A DNA stretch of 64,000 nucleotides from positions 310,001 through 374,000 of the forward strand of contig JARWMV010000250.1 of NCBI GenBank assembly GCA_030998015.1. The letters run 5' to 3'. Positions 24,660-35,588 of this stretch are shown piece by piece. The notes beneath the pieces are model-generated. The model was not told the DNA's origin. It did not search any database and was given only the letters and a program-made list of their open reading frames with translations. Position 1 is the stretch's first letter. The number at the start of each line of letters is the position of its first letter. A program made the translations under genes and the position numbers. This DNA is from Ceratorhiza oryzae-sativae (taxonomy: Eukaryota; Basidiomycota; Agaricomycetes; Cantharellales; Ceratobasidiaceae).

Positions 24660-24699
24660 TTGATTAGAGGATTCTAATCGTTGGCCAGGGACACAAACT

Positions 24700-24995
24700 T
24701 AGACAATATCTGGATTCAGCGATCATTTCTGCCCTTGTGGTCGCGCCTTTTTTTTTTTGATTGAGCCGCGACCCGTATACTGAGGGCACTCCTGCTTCAG
24801 AACTTCAAAACTCGAATCAGCAAATTAATGTGGCTGTATGCGATGCACTCTCTCATAGGAATAGCCTGTCACTCAGGGGCACGCTGCTCCCTTTTCTGTC
24901 CAAATCGACGTCCTACATCTTGTTGGTCATTACTCGTTGTGCCAGTTATTAACTAGTGAGCAAAGTCGATTGACTGGTGTGGCCTCAGGAAATTC
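24700..24995 (-). pseudogene. Decayed paralogue of the dsRNA-binding-like gene at 26.2 kb
   Basis: The minus strand reads RCHEFPEATPVNRLCSLVNN then WHNE and a stop. This parallels GGYVFPKPTPTNGYLSIVNN then WHKG of the intact gene: the spacing of FP, TP, N and VNNWH is the same. Just after the stop QQDV appears in another frame, matching QQDV of the intact copy. The rest of the domain cannot be followed. This looks like a dead duplicate. Confidence 0.55.
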
Positions 24996-26231
24996 ATGGC
25001 ATCTCACAGCTACAAGACTAGAAAAGAGAAAAGGGCACATATAGGCCCAACTAACCAGCTTCCGTATAAATCCAGTGTATTCCCAATCCGGCGTCGACGA
25101 CGGTGCATTACATGTGTTTACGCCAACGCGCAAATGAAATGCCAACGGCCGCTTTATGACCATCACACCTGCCACAATATCAATATCAACTCAGTTCCGC
25201 GTGGACGCGTAGGCGACAAACCATGGTACTAGCAGTGCTGGCTTCATTCGGGGCGAACAGAGGCAGAGAGAACCATTATAGGTAAGATTGTTTTCATGGC
25301 GCAAAATGGTAGAATGAGCTTGGGCGCAGCTTGTTGGAGGCCCTATGAAGAACGAGCGCTTGAGGATTGGCGCGGTCGTGCCTAGTGTAAGGGATGTTTT
25401 CTCATTCCACTAGGCTTAGTTTAGTGTTTCATCTAATGGATCACTGAAATTGAAATGCGATAGATCTATCGAGTCACCAAAGCGCTCAACCCGCTTGGCA
25501 GGGGGTAGACGATTCTATTCGAGCAATCGATTCTGAGCCAATTAGAAACGTTAGGCGTCTGTTTTGGCACACCCATCGAAAGGTTAAGCCAACGAGGCCA
25601 CCGGGATCACCCTTAATAGGGAAACATCCATTTCACTGAACAAAGGGAAACCATGCGTTACCGACGCCCAATGTTGGATGGGTGACCGCGGCGCTAACCC
25701 TACCGTACCGTTGACGGAATGGCGTCTGGCATTGTTCCTACAGCTGGTAGGTCCTCAGGTTGATGGAGTTTCGATATACTTATCTCAACTAAAAGTTGCG
25801 CTGGGTTGAATGATCGCAGTTGCACGAAGGCTAATACAGATTTATCATTGGCCCGGACGGTGACAAACCGCGATATGGCCACCCTCTTTTGAACGATCCG
25901 TCGGCGCGTGGGTCAGCGTGTAAAAATCATCGGTCGCGAAGGTCGTAGAAGGTTCGAGCGACCTAGTCCTTTTGGTTTCCGTACCTCAGAATAGATGAGC
26001 TCAAGTGGCCAGCACGTTCTTGACGAGCTATCTGCATTAAGGCTGTACCGCGTCGAGAGGTGGCGGCAGAATGTACTAGCAGAATTGTATTAAAATCCGA
26101 GGGATGAAGAACACAACATTAGGAATTAAGATTATGGATAGGCTACTAATATACTAGACCCTCTAAATCGAATGGCAAGCGATCACAATATTCACTGTTT
26201 TGAAAATGTGAGACTTTGAGAATACAATAAG
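24996..26231. other. Intergenic, no gene seen
   Basis: Nothing beyond short ORFs without recognisable motifs. Confidence 0.35.
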
Positions 26232-26585
26232 CTAGAGTTTGAAACTGACGCAATGTCCAGAATCATGGATCTTCATGGCCGCGGCCCCAGCAGCTTTCTG
26301 CTTAGTCAAGCCAGTCCCCTTAAACTGAGGATTCTCCTCCCCAAATACTGCGAGAAAGGTATCAGATGGCTTCAGTAACGGATCGCTTTCCAACTCACTG
26401 AAAGGCGTGGCGATCCATCGAGGTTTATCGTCGGTTCCCAGATTGTCAAAGTGATACTTAACGTCCTGCTGACAACATCCTTTATGCCAGTTATTAACTA
26501 TCGACAAGTAGCCATTGGTCGGCGTGGGCTTGGGAAAGACGTATCCGCCGGTGCGACGAGTGAATTGGGTAGTGTTCGAGCTCAT
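26232..26585 (-). CDS. Small dsRNA-binding-domain-like protein, 117 aa
   Basis: Single exon. The frame opens at 26,678, but a TATATA box (plus-strand 26,663-26,670) lies inside that extension, so I prefer the Met at 26,585 (MSSNTTQFTRR). The layout follows the dsRBM fold: helix NGYLSIVNNWHKG, strands DVKYHFDNL and PRWIATPF, strand TFLAVFGEE, then FKGTGLTKQKAAGAAAMKIH as the second helix with its lysine. The usual KK-x-AK is replaced by K-x-KAAGAAA. It contains no other domain, so it is a stand-alone binder rather than a Dicer or ADAR part. Function is unknown. A decayed relative lies 1.3 kb away. Confidence 0.7.
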   Translation of the reverse strand: MSSNTTQFTRRTGGYVFPKPTPTNGYLSIVNNWHKGCCQQDVKYHFDNLGTDDKPRWIATPFSELESDPLLKPSDTFLAVFGEENPQFKGTGLTKQKAAGAAAMKIHDSGHCVSFKL

Positions 26586-27759
26586 GATAGAGTAGGCTGT
26601 ATGTAGTATTGAGCTGAGTGTTGCGTTGAGTAGATGACGATTGACGCGGACACACTCCGGCTCTATATATGTCGACATCGCTAGCGAGTGCGCATCAACC
26701 AGCGCCCTTCCACTGGACTCTAAGACTATTCGTTGTCACAGCTGAGCGTAAAACGGCAATTCACTGTTTCACAGGAGCATATGACACCATAGTCGGGCTC
26801 AGTCGGGCTTCTGCGCGTAGTTCTTGATCACAGAGCGGTGGGCGAGTTGAATAGCAAGAACCATAACTGTGCCATCGATCAGACGCTCATTGGTGTTTGT
26901 GGATTTGATATTTGTGCGCGGGAAGCCGGGAGGCGGCAGGGCAATGTCTAAAAGGTTGCCCAAAGAGGAATGGGCGGGTAATGTTGTCGGTGAAAAGGAG
27001 ACGAATGAGCCGCAAGCGACACAGGAAGAACCTCTCAGGGAGCAATACGCCCGCAGCCAAGGAGAAAGACAGGTAATAGCCTTCCAAATCGAAAGAAATG
27101 AACGGCTTCGTTGCGACATTGGGTCACGTTGATGTGCAAAAATTGATGCGGGGCAAAATGAGCGAGCGCGAGTGATTTGGAATGTGAAGTGAGAGACCAG
27201 ATTCGGCTGGAACTCCTCGGCAGTCAATAGCGCATATGCCAGGCCAGATCATTTTACATCGTATGCGCTGGACCCGTTGACACGTAGGCACGGACAAGGG
27301 GATCCTCCATTGCGCCCAGCGGGGGCGGCTTTAGGACACAAATCTAGCGGAGCGCCGATCCAAGTTCCAAGATTTTCAATCCCGAACGTTTCCGGTGACA
27401 TAGGGCGAGAGTACCGTGTGAGGACATGGGTAGTCGAAATCAGGTTTGAATGAGTCTACTAGTTTGATTACGTAACAGAAATGCAATCATCACAAACATT
27501 ACATTTTACGTTCCACCACCTTCATTCGATTCTAAACTTTAACCAGGACTACCAAAATTTCCGAAGCCGCTCATCTCGAAGCCAAATCTGATCCATAAAT
27601 ACTAGGGAAAGTCGGCCGGTCCAGTTTCCAGTGTGGATTGCAACCCACAGAGTAGACAACCAAAGTATGGATTGTATGATGAGCAAGTGTGCACCTATGA
27701 ACGGTACTTCCTCTCTAGACCACGCAGCACGGTAGACCGGTGCGCTTGACTCGACGGTA
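26586..27759. other. Intergenic with one doubtful ORF
   Basis: The minus strand at 26,799-27,227 has an open frame of 142 codons ending MVLAIQLAHRSVIKNYAQKP. The plus strand is also open here, and no family is recognised, so I do not call it a gene. The start region of DUS3 lies at the right end. Confidence 0.35.
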
Positions 27760-30581
27760 ATGGCAACCTCCGAGGCCGAAACAAGACAGTGGCCGCCCGG
27801 AACAGCCCGTATCAAGTCCGAGTGAGTTGGAATGCATCACACCAGTGGCCAATCGACCTGACCACGCTGTTTCATTCCCCTGATCTACAGGTACCTGATA
27901 GGCGACCCATTTCTGACGCAGACTCCACTACCAGATGACGATGCAGCAGAAGATACGACTAATCATTTACCCCAGAAGCGAACCGCGGACACGGAAACAA
28001 CTAACGAGATCAAAGAAGGAGATGGGCAGGAAGAGGAAAAAGATGCAGAGGAACCGGCTCAGAAAAAACGGCGGGTTCCAGCGTCTGAGCGAAAACGGCT
28101 CGCCAAGGAGAAACGAAAAGAGCAGCGAGGAGCGAACAAGGCACGCAAGTTTGCCCGCGTGCACGACGAGATTGTGCTTTGCCATGGAGCATCACGGGGA
28201 GAGGAATGCGTCGACGGAGACCGGTGAGTAAGGATGGGGCGCCTGAAAGATCGGCAGGGCGCTGGGGGTGGAATACACTGAGTGGCTTGGGTTAGTTGCC
28301 GTTTTTCGCACGACATCCCACATTATCTCGCTACGAGGCCCGCCGATATCGCTTTCCCCCCTCCCAACTCTTCTTCCGCGACCGAACCATTTGTCACACC
28401 TCACAAATCCAACCCACTATCCGACTCTCATCCGAACCTGGATAGAGCGGCGCGCTGCCCAAATTTTGCTTGCTCTGGTCATTGTCAGTCTGGGTTCAAA
28501 TGTCGTTTTCTGGGGTCCCATGTCACAATTATCAAATCTGAGGATGGCAACGACACCTATCAACTCGTAAAGGACGAGGAAAAGTATGAGCAGGTCAAGG
28601 ATGAGATTCTAGAGTTGAATTATCGCGCGGCTGGCCTCCAAAAGCAACTTAGAAAACACAACGTACGCCTTTTACCAGGCTAACCAAACCATACTTAAAC
28701 CCTGCAGTATCCGACCCCTATAGCCGATGCATATCTGGACGAGTTGTCCCGGTTAACGAATGCAGAAAAAAACACTGGCCAAACCATCGAACCACCACTA
28801 GAACCTCCAAAAGGGCCCACCTCGGACGAGCTAGAAGCCCAGAAAGACACCCCCGACGTCCCAATACGACCAAGCGAAAAGAAAAGACTGAGGTGGGAGG
28901 GCATGAGTTGTATGCGGTCTTGTCACTTGTAGAATTCCCTCGTCTGAAAGTGTACGCCAGATCTCGCTCCGCTCACGACTGTCGGCAACCTGGTACGCTT
29001 GTCAGTTCGCTTTCCGCTTGCACGTTGTACTGACGTCGACTAGCCGTTCCGACGATTATGTGCTTCGTTTGGTGCTCAATCACTTGCTCTGAAATGGCAC
29101 TCGCGTCGTCTCTACTCCAAGGCGCCAATTCCGAACTGAGCCTGGTCAGGCGTCACCCAATCGAAAAAACATTTGGGGTCCAGGCAAGTTTGCTCCAGCA
29201 CACTCGCATACAGTTGAATCGAAGAATCTATAATTAGATTGCGGGCGCAAAAGTGCCTCAACTTGTCCGAGCGGCCGAGATGCTCAAAACCGAGTTTGGG
29301 CCCAACAGCGGACGAGAACGGGCACAAATCGATTTTGTCGACGTCAATTGCGGGTGCCCGATTGACTTGATTTTCAAGACCGGGGCAGGGTCAGCTCGTG
29401 AGTCGTCCGAGGGATTCGATTATGAATCTCGGGCTGAGGCTTTGTCTCGCTGGCAGTTTTGGATAATCACAACAAGCTCGGAAGGATACTGATTGGGATG
29501 TCTCGTGCGTTGGGCGAGGTTCCCCTCACGATCAAGGTTCGGACAGGGATCAAGGAAGGGCGTAACACAACTCACAAGTTGATGCCACGGCTGTCTCGGT
29601 GGGGGGTCAATGCGTTCTCTGTAAGTCCCGTCAATCCGATTTAAGCCAAAAACGAATGGATTTGACACTCCGAATAAAGATACACGGGCGGACGCGGCAG
29701 CAGCGATACTCGAAACTCGCCGATTGGGATTACATCAGAGAGTGCGTAGAAGCGCTAAGGATTAGCACCGAAGACGACGATCGTGAGTTCGAGAAACCGG
29801 AGCCCGGGAGGCTAGACCTGATTCATGCCGTTTGGTTCCAGTCCCGACGATCCCGATATTTGGAGGTGGCGACGTGTTTTCTGCAGAGCAATACTGGACA
29901 AATGTGGAACAAACGGGCGTTGACGGGATTATGGTCGGACGAGGAGCGCTGATCAAGCCATGGATTTTGTGTCAGTGTGTTTTGTGACGGGATATTCACG
30001 TGTTGGTTTTGAGTATGCTCGTGTAGTACCGAAATCGCCGAGAGACGAGAGTGGGATATTACCTCGCGCGAACGGCTGGACATGATTCGGCAGTATGCCG
30101 AGTTTGGCCTAAAGTGAGTCCAGGTTGGGATTACATCGGCCGTGATATTTACCGACATGATATCAGTCACTGGGGTTCAGACACGATGGTGAGTGTGCCT
30201 GGCAGCGTTGGTATGCAAACGCACTGACCGGAGTATTCTCGCCAGGGTGTGAACACGACGCGCCGGTTTTTGTGTGAAGCGCTTTCGTTTACCTATCGAT
30301 ATATCCCTATCGGACTGTTGGAGAGATTGCCGGCAAAGATCAACGAGCGGGCGCCCGCATATCACAGCCGAGACGACTTGGGCAAGTGTTCCAGCGAGCG
30401 ATTGGACGAGCATAATTCTTATCACACCCGCGTTTGCTGATCAGAGACGCTGTTGGCAAGCAACAAGAGCAGCGACTGGGTCAAGATCAGCGAGATGTTC
30501 CTGGGACCAGCACCCGACGGGTGGACATTTGTTCCGAAACACAAGAGCAACGCTCAAAGTGGGGAAGAGGCAAATGGCTAG
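27760..30581 (+). CDS. DUS3: tRNA-dihydrouridine(47) synthase Dus3
   Basis: Flavin enzyme reducing U47 in the variable loop of tRNAs. Fourteen exons, about 692 aa: 27,760-821; 27,891-28,223; 28,296-662; 28,708-909; 28,961-992; 29,044-183; 29,238-397; 29,457-620; 29,680-782; 29,842-974; 30,027-113; 30,167-188; 30,246-381; 30,445-581. The N-terminal part is a Lys/Glu-rich tail and two CCCH zinc fingers ([38 protein letters not shown]), typical of Dus3. The catalytic barrel shows [30 protein letters not shown] with the catalytic Cys, [31 protein letters not shown] and [18 protein letters not shown]. Two introns (after 29,183 and 30,381) start GC. One base is missing near 29,079 between FGA and [13 protein letters not shown], breaking the frame. 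Confidence 0.93.
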
Positions 30582-31267
30582 TGTGGAGCCAGTCAACTTG
30601 AGCTTGACCGGATCGAGCCAGGGCGTCCACATGATGGACCGAAGAACATGTAAACAGTACCAAACCGCAATGTTTACCCCAAACATGAGAGCCAGCCACG
30701 TGACCTAAACCTTGCGCCTCACCGTGCGAGCCGTAGCCTGCACGGCTCGCGCCCGGAAAAGTTGGGATAGGGTGAAGATAGATGCTTAAACGCGATATGA
30801 TTGGGGCGCAGGAGGCAGTCGAAAGGACGTAAGCGGCAGAAACAGGTGCGCTCAGGACGCGATAGGAGATCACGTGATTTCCTGTGTATATGGAGACCCT
30901 GGACATTCTGGTGGTTCACCGGGTCCTCTCAGATTCGAGCCTCAAAGTCGGTCAGTACACCAACATGCCTCCCAATTTCTCCCCCCGTCCACCACCGAGC
31001 TTGCTATCCGTCCCCCAGTCGCGCTCCATCGCATCGCCCCCACAAATCTAAACACTCTCTATCAAGTGAGTTTGTGCAATTTCCCATTTCCCCACGACTA
31101 TCCCATAGCGACTTGCCCTCGAGGGCTGAAATTCAGCGCTCTCGACGTCGTACTCGGCGCCAGCCGCACCTAACCCTCCCGGCGCCATAACAAACTTTGG
31201 ACTAGCGCTGACCAGCTCGCTTTGTTCATTATAGACCGCCACACCTCGCCCACATACCTTTGCCGCA

Positions 31268-31695
31268 ATGCCTCGTGCTGCTACTGAGAAGACCGAGAAG
31301 AAGAGTGAGTACTTATCGCCACTATCGCGCCTCGTCGCATACACGTCAGTTTCCATGCTGACCCCCAGTTGTTGGTTCCCCCTCGACCTCCCCAACTCGT
31401 GTTTTGCGCTTCTGCTTGCTTGGAATATTCCCATCTTCGCCATCACTATAGCCAAGTCTTCCACCTCCGCCGCCGCCGGTGGTGCCAAGAAAAAGTCGTC
31501 GCCCTACAATGTCTACATGAAGTCTGAGCTGGCCAAGTTGAAGGAGAAGCACCCTGATATGTACGCCTCGCTGAGCTGACGTGATCTCGGTTTCATCTCG
31601 CTGACACTGCCTGCATCAGGTCCCACAAGGAACGCTTCAAGCTCGCTGCCACCACCTGGGCAAAGGCAGACGAGAACCCAAAGAACGCAAAGTAA
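31268..31695 (+). CDS. YABBY/HMG-box-like small nuclear protein, 73 aa
   Basis: Three exons, 31,268-31,304, 31,452-31,560 and 31,620-31,695, join to 222 nt (74 codons with TAA). After a basic Ala-rich lead, the core SSPYNVYMKSELAKLKEKHP then DMSHKERFKLAATTWA has the P-x-Y-N-x-[FY]-M-K ... H-K-E-[RA]-F-x-x-A-A-x-x-W pattern of YABBY-type HMG boxes. It is expected to bind DNA and perhaps act as a chromatin protein. The start Met directly follows a CpG-rich leader, and the length is typical of such fungal proteins. Confidence 0.8.
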
Positions 31696-32377
31696 ATTAT
31701 GTATGCTGGTATGCAAGGTTTGTCCACACCAGCTTTCATCACACGCGATCACTCACTCTGAAGCCTTAGCCGATGTAGCTTCTTGGACGTCTCCTTGTTC
31801 CCGCTCCTAGTTCTCTTTATTGTCTGGCTCTCGATATCCTGTACCAGTTTCATTCCAGCCTCTATTCCGTTTCACGTTCCATGAGGTTTGTGCTCAGGGA
31901 AGCTCACCGTTTTGGCTCTCCGTGTGTGGTTTCATTCTGAATCACGATTGGAGTAGTGGTGGACTACCTGTACTACTGTTGGCGCGAAGTACGTCATGCT
32001 ATAGGGATTATTTGTGATTTTAGGACTATGATTTATCCTTTTCTCTTCGTACCACGATGGCTGGCTCCTATCAATATGTCCAAATAAGCCCAACACTCGA
32101 GGTACGCATATATATATTCAAACGCTAAATATATGCATGAGCCCCGAGTTGCTTCACTATCATGTGGATCCCACCAACCCAGGATAAGTATCTGCCAAGA
32201 CGGAGACCTGACATCATCTGCCTCCTAGCGAGCCATGAGGCACCGGGCTACCATGATCCCATATCTCGCCATCCTGATATAAGAACATCGCTCGGGGCCC
32301 GACTCCATCCTCATTCGCAATACCCCTATATCAACCACCCCATACCCTCACACTCAACTTCGGTTAAAGTGCTATCT
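31696..32377. other. Intergenic
   Basis: It holds the 3' region of the HMG-like gene and the promoter of the following gene. No motif-bearing ORF was seen. Confidence 0.5.
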
Positions 32378-33656
32378 ATGACTGAAGCTACTCCCCAACA
32401 TCACAGTACATTCTCCCTTGGCGGCCTCAAGGATGCATTGTTGGGCGGAGGGGACAAGGTATCCGAGCAAGAAAAGACACAGGCCGCAATCCACGCGGCT
32501 GTGCGTGAGGAGACCAAGCTGAAGGAGGAGCGCGGAGAGGACGTCGGAGGGTGGAGGAACAAGGTGTGATGATCCCTATCCCCCCGTCTGACACCAGGTC
32601 GGTGCTAATGCCGGGGGCGGGGGATTGTAGATCAAGGATCTCCTGGATGATGACAATTCAATTCGGGAAGAGATCCAGAAGTACGAGGCCGAGTTGGCGG
32701 AGATTAGGGCTGACGAAGCGGACGATACCTGGACTGAGAAGGTACGCTCTTTTTTTTCTGCTGTCAACTGGGCTGAGCGTCTGTTATGGATGTGCTGGAA
32801 GAATGGAACCTGATGTTTGTTTGATGTCTGGGAGGATACGCGTGAGACCCAAATCTCACGCATTGCTTCTACACACTCACTTTATTGTCCGAATTGAGTC
32901 TGATCGTCAGTTTGTTTTCTAGCTCGCAGCGCGCTTCAACGGATCTCGAGACGCTCACAGGGCGAGGATCGTTGAACTCGAGGGAAAGATTGCAGATGCG
33001 CGGAAGCGAGAGGCTGAGAAACAGGAAGGTTGGAAAGGAAAGGTTCGTCACGCTTTTTTTTTTGTGGCACTTTTCATACATATGCCGAGTTTGACTGTCG
33101 ATAGTTGAAGGATGTCTTTGATGGAGAAGACGACGAGGGAAAGGAAAGATTGAAGAACGAAGTGAACAAGAATGCGGGGTGGAAAGAGAAGGTGAGCTTT
33201 GTGGTAACGCGCGGGGTGGAGCTGATGGCGCAATACAACAGCTCGGCGATCACTTCTTTGGAACACCGAAAGAGGAGGTCAAGAAGGAAGAAGGCTTTTC
33301 CTTGTCTGGCAAGGTACGCTGAATTAAAGTAACTATTACCAAAATAGGACCTATTCAAATTGCTCGCTTCTCAGCTCAACGAACTTGCTGGCGGAGGCAA
33401 GAAGTCAGAGGCAAATGAAGGCAAGGACGTCTGTCTATGATAATGCCTATTAAACCTTACGCAAAGGTTTTTTTTTGTAGACAAGCTGGACAAACTCGTT
33501 GACTTGTACCAGGAGCACGTTCTGAAACAAGGACCGCAGGACAATGAAAGCGCGTTGGAGCAAGCCAAAGACGAGCAGATTAGCGACATGATTCGCTCTG
33601 GATTCAAGATGGCCACCGGGAAGGACCTTCCTGTCAAGGACAGGGACATTAGTTGA
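32378..33656 (+). CDS. Charged coiled-coil-like protein with exon-encoded W-x-x-K modules, 274 aa
   Basis: Seven exons: 32,378-563; 32,631-741; 32,923-33,042; 33,105-191; 33,242-313; 33,348-420; 33,481-656. They total 825 nt, exactly 275 codons with TGA. The product is rich in Glu and Lys with predicted-helix character. The first five exons are all multiples of three, and the first four end in the same motif: GGWRNK, DTWTEK, EGWKGK, AGWKEK. The C-terminal part reads DKLDKLVDLYQEHVLKQG. The sixth intron begins GCAAGG (GC-AG). No family is recognised. The composition suggests a soluble, partly disordered helical protein, perhaps stress-related. Confidence 0.75.
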
Positions 33657-33760
33657 AATCTGAAATTGAGAAGCAGACTGTATCAATCATTACCATGTCT
33701 AGAACGTTTTAAGTTTATCTGAAGCCAGAGGTTACGGCGTTACACCCGCTACATCCCGAG

Positions 33761-35225
33761 ATGTGCAACCACGCTAAGCGCCAGGTTATCTTGAGCACTT
33801 ATGACCGACCACGACCAGGAGTGTCCTCAGCACTGGACTCCATCCCCCTCTCCGCCTGGTCGTCGCCGGAACAGCTAGTCGCGATGAGCTCCGATGTACC
33901 TGACGCTACTCCCTCGTCTGTCAAGGACGAGCCAGCAACAAAGTTTATCCATACACAGCCTGGGGGAAAGACGTCGCCTAAATTGTTCGTCTCAAACGCA
34001 CCCGAAGACGGTGGGTCCGATTTCTGAGCCTGATTTCTTGATTCAGCTAAATGCTCCTGAAAGGCTATGATCTAACGTTTGCCAGCTTGGACGAGTTTCA
34101 GGCTTGGCGGCGACAGGAGGAGGAGACGCATACGGTCGAGTTTGTCAAGGGAGACACCCACACCTCGCGAACGAACCCTCCGCGTTTCAAGGAGCATGTC
34201 AAACTCGTATGTGCTCGCCACACACGCCGGGGTCGAAAACAGTACGTCAAGAAACATCCAGAGCGAACCCGCAAGACACCGAGCAGAAAGGTAAATAGAA
34301 CATTTGGGGATTACCATCTGAGTTTTGGGGAGTATATTTTTTGAACTCGCTAGTCGTACAGATCGATGGGGTCGGCTGTCCGGCATCAATTTGCTATAAG
34401 ACTTACGTGCATACCGACGTCGTCCGTGTCATGTACAGCAGGGAACACTCTCATCCAATCGGACTCGAGAACCTGCCGTTTACTCGCAAGGGACAGAAAG
34501 CGCTCAAGGCCAGGTCGATTCCCCGTATGCCTACGACTTCCGTGACAAGCACGAGCGAGGACGAGTCGGGTGCGTCGACGAGCGTGCGGTCCCCCACGTT
34601 TCCCATTCACGCTATCGGCCCCTGGGAATCTCGTTCCGAACTGCGTGATGTAATTTCACAGCGTCACACTCAGGCTCGTCCATCGTCTATTCCTGGGTCT
34701 AGTTCCCGCCCCACCTATGTCCGGCCCCTTGATCATCAACCCCCGCGAAATTATCATCCACTGACCCCTATTCAACCACCTGTATCCACGTCTCAACTCG
34801 AACCGAGCTCGCCTGCGCACACCAGCCATGCGCCTCACGATCCATCCCTGTTGTACGACCAACCACCGATGCACCTTCCCGACGTGCGCCACAGGCAGGA
34901 CCGGTGGGAGAGATTGGCCGTCCTATTCCGCTCGGTACATATGCATGCTCTCACGTACGATTATCCTGACGATTCGGTCGACGCATTGGAGAGCACACTG
35001 GTTAGATTGTATCTGGAAAGCCCGCTCGTTGGAACCGGCCTTCAAAGCGAGGGAGAGATGGGACTAAGCCCTCTAGAAGAAGTAGAGCTAGGTATTCCAG
35101 GCATCGAATCGACAGGTTTGAGCGAACTTGGCGCAATGGGGATAATAGGCGACATGTCCTTGGCACCCGACCCTCAACTTCACATGCAACCACATCCCCA
35201 CCCGCACCACAATGTTCACCACTAG
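33761..35225 (+). CDS. FAR1/GCM-like zinc-finger DNA-binding protein
   Basis: Three exons, about 33,761-34,014, 34,086-34,290 and 34,362-35,225; the start may be the Met near 33,884. The domain spans FQAWRRQEEETHTVEFVKGD, VKLVCARHTRRGRKQYVKKH and IDGVGCPASICYKTYVHTD through YSREHSHPIGLENLPFTR. The arrangement C...H, C...C, H-x-H, with a Trp-Arg start, resembles the WRKY-GCM1 superfamily DNA-binding module of FAR1 and Mutator-like transposase proteins. No transposase core follows. The C-terminal 250 residues are Pro/Ser/His-rich with a short helical region (DRWERLAVLFRSVHMHALTY). It is probably a transcription factor; targets are unknown. Confidence 0.65.
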
Positions 35226-35588
35226 ACCTCCACCTATTTCGTCTTTACGCACGTTCGAGAAACTGGTTCATCCATCACTCATGGGTCTTCTGTACATCTT
35301 TTCCCCGCGTCGGCACAGTTATTGGGAATGATACTGGGGTCTTGGTATTGCCAAGCTGTATGCTTAGATGATGTTTTCATGGAACGATTAGGAATGGAAG
35401 GATTATCACGTTGATTTTTTTTCCTGCGAGGTGCCTGCCCCATCGTTAGTAATGGGTTGAGCCAAAAACTTTTTCCATGCAAGATCATCTCAAGAGAGCT
35501 GTTCCTCGTACCCCGCAAACTGCTTACGTGATACACGCGTGCCACATCCTGAACGCGTCTCCGGACCTCGATTCGCCGACGACCACAA

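Noticed and set aside
26799..27227. 142-codon minus-strand ORF as a gene
   Set aside because: Both strands are open here, no motif or promoter-like context was found, and it could not be tied to a family.
28910..28970. A 7-base frame-shifting insertion in DUS3
   Set aside because: An intron from gtatgc (28,910) to gccag (28,960) joins WEGMS to [10 protein letters not shown] in frame, so no insertion is needed.
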